Shown piece by piece: positions 16,452 to 26,560 of a stretch of 64,000 nucleotides of DNA (within the stretch, counting starts at the first letter, position 1; every line of letters begins with the position of its first letter). The notes below the pieces were generated by a model. The model was not told where the DNA came from, ran no database searches, and worked only from the letters and a program-made list of their open reading frames with translations. Source of the stretch: Clostridium paraputrificum (GTDB lineage: Bacteria > Bacillota > Clostridia > Clostridiales > Clostridiaceae); contig NZ_UAWH01000005.1 of NCBI RefSeq assembly GCF_900447045.1, forward strand, positions 62,001-126,000. Direction: 5' to 3'. A program made the position numbers and the translations under genes.

Positions 16452-17747
16452 ATGAAATTATTTGGAAGCATGGAAGTAAGAGACCAAGAGTTAATAATTG
16501 GGGGCGTTAGGGCAAGTAATTTAGTAAAAGAATATGGAACACCTTTATATGTAATGGATGAAAAGTTACTTAGAGATACCTGTAATGAGTATTATAAAAA
16601 CTTCAAATGTGATGAAGAGGGAAATAGGGTAGCTTTTGCAGGAAAAGCATTTTTAACAGTAGAAATGGCAAAGTTAATAAAAGAAGAGGGATTATGTCTT
16701 GATGTAGTCTCTGGTGGGGAATTATATACTGCATATAAAGCAGGGGTTCCTATGGAAAGAATATATTTTCATGGAAACAATAAGACCCTAGATGAGATAG
16801 AATTAGGAGTAAAATTAGGCGTAGGTAGGTTTATTGTAGATAATTTATATGAAATGGAATATCTTGATAAGTTTGCCAAGGAGTATGGAAAGGTACAAGA
16901 TATATATTTAAGAATTACTCCAGGTATAGAAGCACACACACATGATTATATAAAGACAGGTCAAATAGATTCTAAGTTTGGATTTGCACCAGTTGGAGAT
17001 ATTATCATGTCTGCTATTAAGAAAGCAATATCCCTAGAGAATATAAATTTATCAGGGCTTCATTGTCATATTGGTTCTCAAATATTTGAATTAGAACCTT
17101 TTGAAGATGCAGCGGAAGTAATGCTTAATTTAATAAACAAGATAAAAAATGAAACTGGATATATTATAGATGAGTTAGATTTAGGTGGAGGATTTGGTAT
17201 ATACTATACAGAAGCAGATTCACCTAAAGAAACAAAAGAATATTGTAAGGCTATTTTAAATAAGGTTGATTATGTATGCAAAAACCTAAATATTAAGAAG
17301 CCAATCTTGACTATAGAGCCAGGACGTTCAATAGTTGGAAATGCAGGGTTAACTTTATACAAAGTTGGAGCAATTAAGGATATACCTAAGGTAAGAAAGT
17401 ATATTTCAGTAGATGGAGGTATGGTTGATAATATTAGACCAGCTCTTTATGATGCTAAGTATGAATGTTGCATAGCCAATAAAATGAATGAAGATTGTAT
17501 TGAAAAGGTAACTATAGCTGGAAAGTGTTGTGAATCAGGAGATATCTTAATTAAGGATACAATGTTACCAGTTTGTGAAACTGGAGATATTCTTGCAATC
17601 ATGTCAACAGGAGCTTATGGATATTCAATGTCTAATAATTATAATAAGATTCCAAAAGCTGCAGTAGTAATGACAATGGAAGGTAATTCAAGGGTAGTAG
17701 CTAAGAGAGAAAGCTATGAAGACTTAATAAAAAATGAAATAAATTAG
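16452..17747 (+). CDS. lysA: Diaminopimelate decarboxylase
   Basis: LysA decarboxylates meso-diaminopimelate to L-lysine using PLP. The 431-residue fold type III enzyme shows AFAGKAFLT (PLP lysine), HGNNKTLDEIELG, GLHCHIGSQIFE, ELDLGGGFGIYY, EPGRSIVGNAG, the substrate motif CCESGDIL and GAYGYSMSNNYN. The ATG at 16452 is chosen because GGGGGC sits before it; an upstream TTG would fall inside that ribosome site. The lysine riboswitch and terminator immediately upstream confirm both function and control. A terminator follows. Confidence 0.97.
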   Translation: MKLFGSMEVRDQELIIGGVRASNLVKEYGTPLYVMDEKLLRDTCNEYYKNFKCDEEGNRVAFAGKAFLTVEMAKLIKEEGLCLDVVSGGELYTAYKAGVPMERIYFHGNNKTLDEIELGVKLGVGRFIVDNLYEMEYLDKFAKEYGKVQDIYLRITPGIEAHTHDYIKTGQIDSKFGFAPVGDIIMSAIKKAISLENINLSGLHCHIGSQIFELEPFEDAAEVMLNLINKIKNETGYIIDELDLGGGFGIYYTEADSPKETKEYCKAILNKVDYVCKNLNIKKPILTIEPGRSIVGNAGLTLYKVGAIKDIPKVRKYISVDGGMVDNIRPALYDAKYECCIANKMNEDCIEKVTIAGKCCESGDILIKDTMLPVCETGDILAIMSTGAYGYSMSNNYNKIPKAAVVMTMEGNSRVVAKRESYEDLIKNEIN

Positions 17748-17756
17748 CTAATTATT

Positions 17757-17793
17757 AAAAGGTTATATTAAGTTTTATATAGCCTTTTTTTTA
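17757..17793 (+). terminator. Intrinsic terminator after lysA
   Basis: The stem AAAGGTTATAT / ATATAGCCTTT with one G-U pair is followed by eight T. Confidence 0.85.
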
Positions 17794-17930
17794 TGTCGAA
17801 ATATTGGGTATAATAACAATAATAAAATATTTATTTTTTATTAAATATATTGTAAAGAGGTTATAAAAAACATTTAATATGTTATACTTAAAATATGAAT
17901 TTGGGGAAAGGAAGGATAAGATATAGACAG

Positions 17931-18152
17931 ATGAAAGAAGTGTTTACAGTAGATAGAATAGAGGGTGACTATTTTGTAATAGAAACACCAGAAGAAGATA
18001 TAATAAATGTAGAGAAGTATTTAGTAGAAAGTGGAGCTAAAGAGGGAGATTGTTTAGTAAAGAAAGATGGCCACTTCCGTATAGATATAGAAGAAACTAA
18101 AAAAAGAAAAGAAGAAATTTCAAACTTAATGAAGGGAATGTGGGCTGATTAA
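17931..18152 (+). CDS. DUF3006 domain small protein
   Basis: A 73-residue protein (MKEVFTVDRIEGDYFVIETPEEDIINVEK...) of the DUF3006 family, a small beta-barrel-like domain of unknown role common in Firmicutes. A longer frame starts at 17895, but TATACT at 17883-17888 looks like the -10 box of this transcript and would put that ATG at the very 5' end without a ribosome site; GGAAGG about 15 bases before the 17931 ATG is the better, though loosely spaced, choice. Its stop overlaps the ATG of the signal peptidase gene by one base. Confidence 0.8.
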   Translation: MKEVFTVDRIEGDYFVIETPEEDIINVEKYLVESGAKEGDCLVKKDGHFRIDIEETKKRKEEISNLMKGMWAD

Positions 18153-18667
18153 TGAGTGAGCAAAAGAGTAATTTTATAAAAGACTGGGTATTACCAATCT
18201 TACTAGCATTTGTAATTGCTTTATTAATTAAGCAATTTTTAATATTTAAAGTTGAAATACCATCAGGTTCAATGATTCCTACTTTAAATGTTGATGATCA
18301 GTTATTTGTTAGTAGGATATACAACCTTGATAACATAAAACGTGGAGATATACTTGTGTTTAGGTCAGAAGAATTAGATGATATGCTAATTAAAAGAGTA
18401 ATTGGTCTTCCAGGAGATAAAATTGATATAGAAGATGGAGTAGTATCGGTAAATGGCGAAGTTTTACAAGAAGATTATGTAGTAAATAATGATCACTTTT
18501 ATGGTAAATTTGAAGTGCCAGAAGGGAAATACTTCTTCTTAGGAGATAATAGGCCAATATCTCATGATTCTAGAAAGTGGATAAATCCATATATTGATGG
18601 AAAATATATAGAAGCTAAGGCACAAATAAAAGTATATCCATTTAAGGATTTTGGTAGTATAAAGTAA
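18152..18667 (+). CDS. lepB: Signal peptidase I
   Basis: The 171-residue type I signal peptidase has an N-terminal membrane helix (WVLPILLAFVIALLIKQFLIF). The catalytic serine is in IPSGSMIPTL near residue 38, the catalytic lysine in LIKRVIGLPGD near 80, and the box E motif FLGDNRPISHDSRKW is near 129-143. It cleaves signal peptides from exported proteins on the outer membrane face. The single helix and short length are typical of Gram-positive SipS-type enzymes. It is translationally coupled to DUF3006, and ftsH follows 25 bases later. Confidence 0.96.
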   Translation: MSEQKSNFIKDWVLPILLAFVIALLIKQFLIFKVEIPSGSMIPTLNVDDQLFVSRIYNLDNIKRGDILVFRSEELDDMLIKRVIGLPGDKIDIEDGVVSVNGEVLQEDYVVNNDHFYGKFEVPEGKYFFLGDNRPISHDSRKWINPYIDGKYIEAKAQIKVYPFKDFGSIK

Positions 18668-18692
18668 TTTTACGAAAGAGGTGAATATAGGT

Positions 18693-20609
18693 ATGGAAAA
18701 GGAACCTAAAAAGAATAAGTCGTCTTTTTGGACGTATTTTATATTAATTGGAGCAATATTATTCATGGTTAGCTATGGAAGAAATATGTATAAGAATCAA
18801 GAGATTTCATACAATGATTTCTTAGCACTAATGCAAAAAAAGCAAATAACTAAAATAGTTATATCTAAAGAAAATTTAATAATAACTCCAAGTGAGGATT
18901 CAGAATATAAAGGTAAAACATTATATACAGTAAATCTTAATGATGAAGAATTAATAAAGGAATTGAAGGAGTCAGATGATATAGAATTCTATGGAACAAA
19001 TCCAAAGGAATCTGTTTTATTAGAGAGTTTAATTTCTATGGCAATTCCACTGTTACTTCTATTCTTTATGTGGAAAATGGTTTTCAATAGAATGGGTAAA
19101 ATGGGTGGAGGAATGGGCTCTATAGGCAAAAATAATGCTAAGGTATATGTTGAAAATGAAATTGGTGTAACATTTAAAGATGTTGCAGGACAAGAAGAGG
19201 CCAAAGAATCATTAGAAGAGGTAATTGATTTCTTAAATTGTCCAGCTAAATATACTGAAATAGGTGCAAAACTTCCAAAGGGAGCATTATTAGTAGGACC
19301 TCCAGGTACAGGAAAGACACTTATTGCTAAAGCTGTAGCAGGTGAAGCAAAGGTACCGTTTTTCTCGTTATCAGGTTCAAGTTTTGTAGAAATGTTTGTT
19401 GGTGTAGGTGCATCAAGAGTAAGAGAATTATTTAAGGATGCAGAAGCGAAAGCACCATGTATAATATTCATAGATGAAATTGATGCTATAGGTAAGAGTA
19501 GAGATAATCAGCTACAAAGTAATGATGAAAGAGAGCAAACTCTAAATCAATTACTTTCTGAAATGGATGGCTTTGATTCTTCTAAAGGTATTGTAATACT
19601 AGCAGCTACAAATAGACCAGAAATTTTAGATAAGGCATTATTAAGACCAGGAAGATTTGATAGAAGAATAATTGTAGACAGACCTGATTTTAAAGGTAGA
19701 GAAGCTATTCTTAGAGTACATGCTAAAAATGTATGCTTAGATGCAGAAGTTGATTTAAAAGAAATAGCTAAAGGAACTCCAGGTGCAGTTGGGGCAGATT
19801 TAGCAAATATTATAAATGAAGCTGCTTTAAGAGCTGTAAAACATGGAAGAAAAGCAGTTTTACAAGAAGACTTAAGAGATGCTGTGGAAGTTATAATAGC
19901 TGGTAAAGAAAAGAAGGATAGAATACTTTCAGATAAGGAAAAGAAAGCTGTTGCATTCCATGAAGTAGGACACGCACTTGTTGCTGCCCTATTAGAAGGA
20001 ACAGATCCAGTACATAAGATTACTATTGTGCCTAGAACTATGGGAGCTTTAGGGTACACTATGCAACTTCCTGAAGAGGAAAAATACTTAATTTCAAAAG
20101 AAGAGCTTATGAATCAAATTATGGTTATGCTTGGTGGTAGATCTGCTGAAGAAGAAGTATTTGGGCTAATATCTACAGGAGCATCTAATGATATTGAAAG
20201 AGCAACTCAAACAGCAAGAAGTATGGTTACTATGTATGGTATGAGTGAAAGATTTGATATGATGGGCCTTGAATCAATGCAAAATAGATACTTAGATGGT
20301 AGAGCTGTAAGAAATTGTAGTGAAGAAACTTCTACTATAATAGATGAAGAAATACTAAAAGTAATAAAAGATGCTCATAATAAAGCTAGAGCGTTATTAA
20401 GAGAGAATAGAGATTTATTAGATAAGATATCTGAGATATTATTAGAGAAGGAAACTCTATTTGGAGATGAATTCATGGCAATAGTATGTGAAAAATATCC
20501 AGAGCTAAAAAAAGAAGAAGCTAAAGAAAAGCTTGAAGAGGTAAATACTGAAGCAGTTGTTGAAGTTGATAATACTACTGAAACAGAAGATAAAACAAAT
20601 AATGAATAA
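18693..20609 (+). CDS. ftsH: ATP-dependent zinc metalloprotease FtsH
   Basis: A 638-residue membrane AAA+ protease. Two membrane helices (residues about 14-33 and 105-125) flank an extracytoplasmic domain; the AAA module has Walker A GPPGTGKT near 200, Walker [12 protein letters not shown] near 255 and the SRH region [19 protein letters not shown]. The zinc motif HEVGH is near 417-421. The C-terminal tail is acidic ([23 protein letters not shown]). A possible GTG at 18681 is inside AGAGGTG, the likely ribosome site, so the ATG at 18693 is used. Grouping with signal peptidase suggests a membrane-protein quality role. Confidence 0.96.
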   Translation: MEKEPKKNKSSFWTYFILIGAILFMVSYGRNMYKNQEISYNDFLALMQKKQITKIVISKENLIITPSEDSEYKGKTLYTVNLNDEELIKELKESDDIEFYGTNPKESVLLESLISMAIPLLLLFFMWKMVFNRMGKMGGGMGSIGKNNAKVYVENEIGVTFKDVAGQEEAKESLEEVIDFLNCPAKYTEIGAKLPKGALLVGPPGTGKTLIAKAVAGEAKVPFFSLSGSSFVEMFVGVGASRVRELFKDAEAKAPCIIFIDEIDAIGKSRDNQLQSNDEREQTLNQLLSEMDGFDSSKGIVILAATNRPEILDKALLRPGRFDRRIIVDRPDFKGREAILRVHAKNVCLDAEVDLKEIAKGTPGAVGADLANIINEAALRAVKHGRKAVLQEDLRDAVEVIIAGKEKKDRILSDKEKKAVAFHEVGHALVAALLEGTDPVHKITIVPRTMGALGYTMQLPEEEKYLISKEELMNQIMVMLGGRSAEEEVFGLISTGASNDIERATQTARSMVTMYGMSERFDMMGLESMQNRYLDGRAVRNCSEETSTIIDEEILKVIKDAHNKARALLRENRDLLDKISEILLEKETLFGDEFMAIVCEKYPELKKEEAKEKLEEVNTEAVVEVDNTTETEDKTNNE

Positions 20610-20622
20610 TAATATATAGTAA

Positions 20623-20663
20623 AAAAATCACAGTTGCCTAAAATAGACTTCTGTGATTTTTTA
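20623..20663 (+). terminator. Intrinsic terminator after ftsH
   Basis: The stem AAAATCACAG / CTGTGATTTT has a 17-base loop and a T-run. Confidence 0.85.
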
Positions 20664-20688
20664 GCCTAGTTATTTTGGAGGTGTTTTT

Positions 20689-22788
20689 TTGAATAAGGAT
20701 TTAGAGTTTATTATGGAAGAAGGAAAGCTAGAGGAGACACTTAAGATTTTAAATAATGAAATTTTAAATTATCTATCTAAAAGAAAAAGTATAACAGATT
20801 ATATAGTTGATTATAGAAAAAAGGTAATTGAAGAATATAGAGATGATGAAGATAAGGTAATTGAGTACTTTGACCATGAAAACTATGTTAAGGAAGAAGC
20901 ATTTAAAACTATAGATAAGAGATTAAAGGAATTTACTATATTAAAGGATTCCCCTTACTTTGGTAAGATAGCATTCACAGAAGAGGATGAAGGGGCAGAG
21001 GAATTCTATATTGGTAGATTTGGGTTAACACCAGAAGATAGTTATGACCCTGTTATAGTAGACTGGAGAGCACCAGTTGCATCATTATTTTATAAAGGTA
21101 CATTAGGAGAAACTACTTATGATTGTCCTAATGGAGCTATAAATGCAAATCTTTTAGGAAGAAGACAGCTAATAGTTAAAAAAGGTGAACTTAAAGGCTT
21201 ATTTGATTCAGCTATAGATGTAAAAGATGATATACTTCAAATGGTTTTAACATCTAATTCAAGTGAAAAGCTAAAAGATATAGTAATGACAATTCAAGAA
21301 GAGCAAGATGAAATAATAAGAGCTCCAAAGGATAAGGTTGTTGTTGTAAATGGAGTGGCAGGTTCAGGTAAAACAACTATAGCCCTTCATAGAGTTTCAT
21401 ATTTACTTTATAATTTTAGAAAACAATTTGGCGATAAGGTATTAATACTTGGACCTAATGACATATTTATGGATTATATTGGTCAGGTTCTGCCTACCTT
21501 AGGTGAAAGTGGAGTTACTCAAATGACATTCCAAAACTTTGCTATATCAGAAATAGGATTAGAAGAACCAGTAAAAGGTTTCTCTGAATATATAGAAGAA
21601 GCAATGAGTGGAAATGAAGAAGCTCTTAAAGAATATAAGTATAAAAGTTCTAAGAAATTTACAGAGTTATTAGATAAGACTTTAGAAAAGATGAATGAGG
21701 AATATTTTAAAATACAACCTGTGAGATTCTTTGATGAAGAGATTGTTTCTGTAGATGAAATTAAAGAATTATTTACTAAATATTATGGATATATGCCTCT
21801 ATTTAGAAGAAGTGAAAAGATTAAGAGAATACTTACTTCTAAAATTAAGGATAAGAGAGATGAACTAGTAAGGGAGTTAGAAGCTAATATTAAAGAAGAA
21901 ATATCAAAGTTATCTCCAGATGAATTAGAAATTGAAAAGAACAATCTTTTATTTAAGAGAAGAATAAGAATAAGGGAAATTGTTAGAGGGGTGATGAATT
22001 CTAGAGATGAGTTAGAATCATGGATTAATCACGAAGATACAGTAAGCCTATATAAAAGAATAACTAATACTGAAGCTCTTGGATATATGGATTTAGCAGG
22101 AATATTATATTTAATGGTTATGCTTGAGGGCAAAAAGTGTAAAAAAGAATATAAGCATGTAGTAATTGATGAAGCACAAGATTATAATACAACACAATTT
22201 AAGCTTATAAAGGAGCTTACTGGATGTAAGAGCTATACTATAGTTGGAGATAGTAATCAAAGGCTAATTACAACATTAGAAGAGCCAGCTATGTTAAATC
22301 TAGAAGAAGTATTTGGAGATTCTGTTAAGGAATTTAGTTTATTAAAGAGCTATAGATCAACTCAACAAATAATGGAATATGCAAGTAGATTCTTAAATGA
22401 AGATAAGGTTATACCTTTAGTTAGAGAAGGAGAGCCTGTTATAGAGGAAGAAACTACATCAAAGGAAGATTTAGTTGAAACTATTGTATCTATAATAGAA
22501 GATTATCAAGAAGATGGATTAGAGAGCATAGCAGTTATAACTAAAAATAAAGAAAACATTCCGGAAATATCAAGTTTATTAAAAGAAAGAATTAAGATCA
22601 TGAGCTTTGATAGAGATGATTTAATTTATAATGGAGGAAATGTAGTAATTCCTGCATATTATGCAAAAGGCCTAGAGTTTGACGGGGTAATAATTCTAGA
22701 AGAGGGAGAAGAAACTCCAAATTTAGTTAAATATATTATGTGCACAAGAGCACTTCATAGATTATCTATAATAAAAAAGCAGTCATAA
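20689..22788 (+). CDS. helD: HelD-like UvrD-family helicase/ATPase
   Basis: 699 residues with a UvrD/Rep-type split helicase layout. An N-terminal charged coiled-coil arm (about 1-60) is followed by DSPYFGKIAFTE and YIGRFGL...VIVDWRAPVASLFY, a region diagnostic of HelD. Walker A is GVAGSGKTTIALHR near 222-235, the Walker B and DEAQDYN motif is near 489, and the motif RSTQQIMEYA is near 562. HelD of B. subtilis binds RNA polymerase and removes it from stalled complexes. Translation starts at TTG behind GGAGGTG, 6 bases upstream. The gene ends inside the left arm of its terminator. Confidence 0.9.
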   Translation: MNKDLEFIMEEGKLEETLKILNNEILNYLSKRKSITDYIVDYRKKVIEEYRDDEDKVIEYFDHENYVKEEAFKTIDKRLKEFTILKDSPYFGKIAFTEEDEGAEEFYIGRFGLTPEDSYDPVIVDWRAPVASLFYKGTLGETTYDCPNGAINANLLGRRQLIVKKGELKGLFDSAIDVKDDILQMVLTSNSSEKLKDIVMTIQEEQDEIIRAPKDKVVVVNGVAGSGKTTIALHRVSYLLYNFRKQFGDKVLILGPNDIFMDYIGQVLPTLGESGVTQMTFQNFAISEIGLEEPVKGFSEYIEEAMSGNEEALKEYKYKSSKKFTELLDKTLEKMNEEYFKIQPVRFFDEEIVSVDEIKELFTKYYGYMPLFRRSEKIKRILTSKIKDKRDELVRELEANIKEEISKLSPDELEIEKNNLLFKRRIRIREIVRGVMNSRDELESWINHEDTVSLYKRITNTEALGYMDLAGILYLMVMLEGKKCKKEYKHVVIDEAQDYNTTQFKLIKELTGCKSYTIVGDSNQRLITTLEEPAMLNLEEVFGDSVKEFSLLKSYRSTQQIMEYASRFLNEDKVIPLVREGEPVIEEETTSKEDLVETIVSIIEDYQEDGLESIAVITKNKENIPEISSLLKERIKIMSFDRDDLIYNGGNVVIPAYYAKGLEFDGVIILEEGEETPNLVKYIMCTRALHRLSIIKKQS

Positions 22789-22801
22789 GACTGCTTTTTT
22801 A
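22773..22801 (+). terminator. Intrinsic terminator overlapping the helD stop
   Basis: The stem AAAAAAGCAGTC / GACTGCTTTTTT contains the TAA stop in its loop. Confidence 0.9.
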
Positions 22802-22806
22802 CTGTT

Positions 22807-22853
22807 TAGGAGTGCAGTGACGGAACAAGCAAAATAAATATTCCCCACCCTTT
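22807..22853. repeat. Dispersed hairpin repeat, copy 1 (left arm deleted)
   Basis: The segment TAGGAGTG, then GTGACGGAACAAGCAAAATA and AATATTCCCCACCCTTTTT, matches the copy at 30484-30567 on either side of a gap that removes its left arm. It lies between converging helD and the twin P-loop ATPase gene. See the intact copy and the one at 58511. Confidence 0.7.
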
Positions 22854-23939
22854 TTACTTGGTATATTTCTCTATTTTTTTCAAAGTATCTTTATATATAT
22901 CATCAACTACAGAAAAATCCATGGCCTTAATATAATAACTTTCAAGTTCATCATGGAAGCTTTTAGCTTTTTTAATACATTGCAAAGCTTTAGCTATAAG
23001 AGTATCAAATAAAACTTTATCATTTTCAACTTCTGATTTTCTAGAAGATAGAGCTTGAGATGAACATAAGTCATTCATATCATATACAGTGCAATCATAG
23101 GAAAGTCTGCTTATTTCATTTGTTGTAAATATTCCAGTTGATATTTCTGGAATTATAATGTTTTCTAATCTTTCTGGAATTAGAGGGTCGTGTAAATATT
23201 CAACGAAGTAGCCTAGCTTTTGAGCTTCAGATCCTATATATCTTAATATATCAGTTTTGCCAAAGCCAGGACCGCCTTTTAAAGCATATAATTTATCAAC
23301 ATTAGAGGATAAAGCCTTATTGTAAGTGACTATTCCATTAGGTGTAAAAGCCGTACCAAATAAATGTCTCTCGCCACCAAAGCCTGATTTTGAGGAGTTT
23401 AATATTTCACCTTTTATTTTATCCATAAAAGTATTTACCTTATAAGAGTTTAAGGACTCATAATTTAAAGTGCTCCAATCTTCATGAACACCTTTTGCTG
23501 CTCCTAAAAATCTGTATGCTCGTTTGAAGGTTTTTCCTATTTCTTTGTTAATACTAATTAGTTCTTTTTTATTTTTACTAAGTAAATCCATATCAAGAGC
23601 TGTTCCTAAGTTTACTATCTCATCTACAGCACCTGGAGTAATAGGATCTACAACGTGAGGTGAAGTTCCATCTAGTATAGCTACGTTAAGTTCCTTAATT
23701 ACTATACCATCTAAAGAATTATTGTCTGAAGAACAATGATGGTATTCAAGGGAATAGCCAAGATCTAAAAAGTAAGCGCCTATCTTTTTCATGAATGAAG
23801 ATTTACCTGTACCAGGTCCACCTTTAAGGCAAATAATTTTGTTAGCATCTTCTTGTGTCAAGATATACCTATAGAAAGAATAAAAACCTTTGGAAGTGTT
23901 ACCACCTGGAAATAAATCTCTTTGTTTAGAATAATTCAT
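22854..23939 (-). CDS. Twin P-loop ATPase (PRK06851-like)
   Basis: A 361-residue protein made of two related halves, each with a nucleotide-binding loop: GGPGTGKSSFMKKIG near residues 40-54 and GGPGFGKTDILRYIG near 221-235. Each loop is followed by a similar stretch (YSLEYHHCSSD against YFVEYLHDPLI). This arrangement matches a clostridial/bacillar family of uncharacterised ATPases. No transmembrane segment or partner domain is seen. The start follows AGGAGC. The gene is monocistronic and divergent from the ABC transporter operon. Function is not known. Confidence 0.85.
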   Translation of the reverse strand: MNYSKQRDLFPGGNTSKGFYSFYRYILTQEDANKIICLKGGPGTGKSSFMKKIGAYFLDLGYSLEYHHCSSDNNSLDGIVIKELNVAILDGTSPHVVDPITPGAVDEIVNLGTALDMDLLSKNKKELISINKEIGKTFKRAYRFLGAAKGVHEDWSTLNYESLNSYKVNTFMDKIKGEILNSSKSGFGGERHLFGTAFTPNGIVTYNKALSSNVDKLYALKGGPGFGKTDILRYIGSEAQKLGYFVEYLHDPLIPERLENIIIPEISTGIFTTNEISRLSYDCTVYDMNDLCSSQALSSRKSEVENDKVLFDTLIAKALQCIKKAKSFHDELESYYIKAMDFSVVDDIYKDTLKKIEKYTK

Positions 23940-24145
23940 ACTTTGCTCCTATACTCAAATTATATTTTCAAATCAATATAATATATGATTTACATGAGTA
24001 AGGTGATAAAAGTTTTATAAAAATAAACTATGCATAAAGTTACTTGATAAATAAGGAAAGGTGGTATAAATATAAGTGTTTTGCATAATATCAAGGAATA
24101 ATTTTTAATGGTATGGAAAAATATTAAAAAAATATACAAAGGGTA

Positions 24146-24175
24146 TTGCATAAATATAAAACTATGGTGTATAAT
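24146..24175 (+). promoter_or_regulatory. Promoter of the amino-acid ABC operon
   Basis: TTGCAT (24146-24151) and a perfect TATAAT (24170-24175) with an 18-base spacer lie 54 bases before the lipoprotein start. The other about 200 bases of this gap hold no gene. Confidence 0.7.
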
Positions 24176-24228
24176 TATACCATGATAAATGAAAGATAAG
24201 TTTTAGAAATAAAGGGGGACAACATAAA

Positions 24229-25059
24229 ATGAAAAAAGGATTATTAAGGAAGCTATTCGCTACAACACTTGTTGGGACTATGGCAATTTCAATGGTTGCA
24301 TGTGGGGGAGAAGATGCAGGTGAGAAAGATGCATTAACAAAAATAAAAGAAAAAGGTGAATTAACAGTTGGTATGAGTGTAGACTATGCTCCATATGAAT
24401 TTTTTGTTATGGAAAATGGTAAGAAAAAGATGGTTGGAATGGATTTAGAGATTCTAAAAGAAGTAGCTAAAGATATTGGAGTTGACTTTAAAGTCGAAGA
24501 AATGGAGTTTAAGGGTATATGTACAGCAGTTAATGCTGGACAAGTTGATATAGGATTATCTGGATTATCACCGGATGAAAAGAGAAAAGAAATAGTAGAT
24601 TTTTCAGACATTTATTTTGAGGCAGAGCAAGGAATATTAATAAATAAAAAAGATGCTTCTAAAATTAAAAAACTAGAAGATCTTAAAGGACTAAAAGTAG
24701 GAGCTCAACTTGGTTCTATTCAAGCAGATATTGCAAACACAATTCCAGATGCAAAAACTAAATTTTTAGAAGAAGTTCCAGTATTAATTCAAGATTTACT
24801 TGCAGGAAATTTAGATGCAGTTATAGTTGAATTACCTGTTGCAGATGTTCAAAGTGTAATTCATCCAGAACTTGCAAGAGCAGAAGAAAAAGTTAAAGAC
24901 GAAGCAGGCGGAGGGTCCGCAATTGCCGTTCCAAAGGATCAAAAAGCTTTATTAGATGAAATAAATAAGACAATCAAGAGATTAATTGACGAAGGAAAGA
25001 TAGATACATTCTATAAGGATGCAGTTAAACTATCTAAGAGTGAAGTTGTTGGAGAGTAA
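24229..25059 (+). CDS. Amino-acid ABC transporter, substrate-binding lipoprotein
   Basis: 276 residues. A type II signal peptide (MKKGLLRKLFATTLVGTMAISMVAC) ends at the lipid-modified cysteine 25. The mature part is a family 3 solute-binding protein: LTVGMSVDYAPYEFF, GMDLEILKEVA, GQVDIGLSGLSPDEKRKEIVDFS, LKGLKVGAQLGSIQAD and GGGSAIAVPKDQKALLDEIN. It would capture a polar amino acid outside the membrane and hand it to the permease downstream. The exact amino acid cannot be read from sequence. A terminator between it and the permease gene probably raises its expression above that of the membrane parts. Confidence 0.93.
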   Translation: MKKGLLRKLFATTLVGTMAISMVACGGEDAGEKDALTKIKEKGELTVGMSVDYAPYEFFVMENGKKKMVGMDLEILKEVAKDIGVDFKVEEMEFKGICTAVNAGQVDIGLSGLSPDEKRKEIVDFSDIYFEAEQGILINKKDASKIKKLEDLKGLKVGAQLGSIQADIANTIPDAKTKFLEEVPVLIQDLLAGNLDAVIVELPVADVQSVIHPELARAEEKVKDEAGGGSAIAVPKDQKALLDEINKTIKRLIDEGKIDTFYKDAVKLSKSEVVGE

Positions 25060-25067
25060 TTAATGAT

Positions 25068-25108
25068 AGAGTCTCTTAATGTTTTAAGAGGCTCTTACTA
25101 TATTTTTA
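25068..25108 (+). terminator. Partial terminator inside the ABC operon
   Basis: The stem AGAGTCTCTTA / TAAGAGGCTCT (one G-U pair) is followed by CTATATTTTT. It lies between the binding-protein gene and the permease gene, a common means of making excess binding protein. Confidence 0.7.
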
Positions 25109-25120
25109 AGGAGAGTAAGT

Positions 25121-25786
25121 ATGAAAGGTTTAAGCTTTAATTTTTTAAGTGAATATTTTCCACTGTTTATTGAAGGATTATTATGGACATTATTAATAGC
25201 TTTATTAGCCGTGATATTTGGTGTTATACTAGGAAGTATTCTATGTTTTATGAAGAAATCAAAATTTATAATATTAAGAGCAATTGCAAATATATACATC
25301 GAGATAGTTAGAGGTACACCAGTACTTTTACAAGTATATATTGTTTACTTTGGATTAACAGCTTTTGGAATAAAGCTAGGTGCATTTACATCAGCAATTA
25401 TTGCATTATCAGTTAATTCTGCAGCCTACGTAGCAGAAATAATTAGAAGTGGTATTGAGGCTGTAGATAGTGGCCAGATGGAGGCAGCTAGAAGTTTAGG
25501 GATGACTAGTAAAATGGCAATGTTTAATATTATATTACCGCAAGCAATAAAGAATATATTACCAGCGATAGGTAATGAGTTTGTTGCAGTAATAAAAGAG
25601 TCATCTATGGCTTCTGTAATTGGTGTGGCGGAAATAATGTATGCGTCTAAAATAGTTACTGGAGCTACATATAGAAGTATGGAACCACTAATGATCGCGG
25701 CTATATTTTATTTCATACTTACATTTACTTTAGGAAGACTTATGGGATATCTTGAAAGGAGGTTGAAGGCTAGTGATTCACGTTAA
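25121..25786 (+). CDS. Amino-acid ABC transporter permease
   Basis: A 221-residue polytopic permease of the HisM/GlnP type. The N-terminal helices are followed by [19 protein letters not shown] near 62 and the EAA loop [34 protein letters not shown] near residues 122-155, which docks on the ATPase. One permease gene implies a homodimer. An AAGGAGAG site precedes the ATG. The 3' end overlaps the ATPase gene by 14 bases, so the two are translationally coupled. Confidence 0.94.
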   Translation: MKGLSFNFLSEYFPLFIEGLLWTLLIALLAVIFGVILGSILCFMKKSKFIILRAIANIYIEIVRGTPVLLQVYIVYFGLTAFGIKLGAFTSAIIALSVNSAAYVAEIIRSGIEAVDSGQMEAARSLGMTSKMAMFNIILPQAIKNILPAIGNEFVAVIKESSMASVIGVAEIMYASKIVTGATYRSMEPLMIAAIFYFILTFTLGRLMGYLERRLKASDSR

Positions 25787-26495
25787 CAATTTACACAAAA
25801 GCTTTGGAAAAAATGATGTTTTAAAGGGAATTAATGAGCACATAAATAAAGGGGAAGTGGTAGTTGTTATTGGACCATCTGGCTCAGGAAAATCAACTTT
25901 TTTAAGATGCCTTAACCTTTTAGAAGTACCTACTGAAGGTAAAATAATATTTGAAGGTAATGATATTACAGATAAAAAGAATGATATTAATAAGTTAAGA
26001 CAAAAGATGGGTATGGTATTCCAACAATTTAATCTTTTCCCACATAAAACAGTGTTAGAGAATATAACAATTTCTCCTATTAAGGTTAAAGGAATAAATA
26101 AAGAGGAAGCTAATAAAAAAGCTATGGAGCTTTTGAAGATGGTAGGCCTTGTTGACAAAGCAGAAGCTTATCCATCATCCCTATCTGGAGGACAAAAGCA
26201 AAGAATAGCTATAGCTAGAGCACTTGCAATGGAACCTGATGTTATGCTTTTTGATGAGCCAACATCTGCATTAGACCCTGAAATGGTAGGAGAAGTTTTA
26301 GGAGTAATGAAGGACTTAGCCAAGGGCGGAATGACAATGGTTATAGTTACTCATGAAATGGGATTTGCTAAAGAAGTTGGAGATAGAGTTTTATTCATGG
26401 ATGGGGGAGTAATTGTAGAACAAGGAACTCCTGAGGAAATATTCAACAATCCTAAAAATCCAAGAACAATAGATTTCTTATCAAAAGTACTTTGA
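25773..26495 (+). CDS. Amino-acid ABC transporter ATP-binding protein (GlnQ type)
   Basis: A 240-residue ABC ATPase. It has Walker [10 protein letters not shown] near residues 35-43, the Q-loop in [17 protein letters not shown], the signature LSGGQKQR near 138-145, Walker [16 protein letters not shown] near 159-173 and the switch [11 protein letters not shown]. The start is GTG behind GGAGG, within the permease frame. It energises import by the permease and lipoprotein encoded upstream. A bidirectional terminator ends the operon. Confidence 0.95.
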   Translation: MIHVNNLHKSFGKNDVLKGINEHINKGEVVVVIGPSGSGKSTFLRCLNLLEVPTEGKIIFEGNDITDKKNDINKLRQKMGMVFQQFNLFPHKTVLENITISPIKVKGINKEEANKKAMELLKMVGLVDKAEAYPSSLSGGQKQRIAIARALAMEPDVMLFDEPTSALDPEMVGEVLGVMKDLAKGGMTMVIVTHEMGFAKEVGDRVLFMDGGVIVEQGTPEEIFNNPKNPRTIDFLSKVL

Positions 26496-26514
26496 TAGGT
26501 ACAAGGTAAAAAGG

Positions 26515-26546
26515 TAAAAGGAAGTTGCTATGCAACTTCCTTTTAT
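26515..26546. terminator. Bidirectional terminator
   Basis: The stem AAAAGGAAGTTGC / GCAACTTCCTTTT with a three-base loop lies between the converging ABC ATPase and CDF transporter genes. Confidence 0.9.
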
Positions 26547-26560
26547 CTATCTACTTATAT

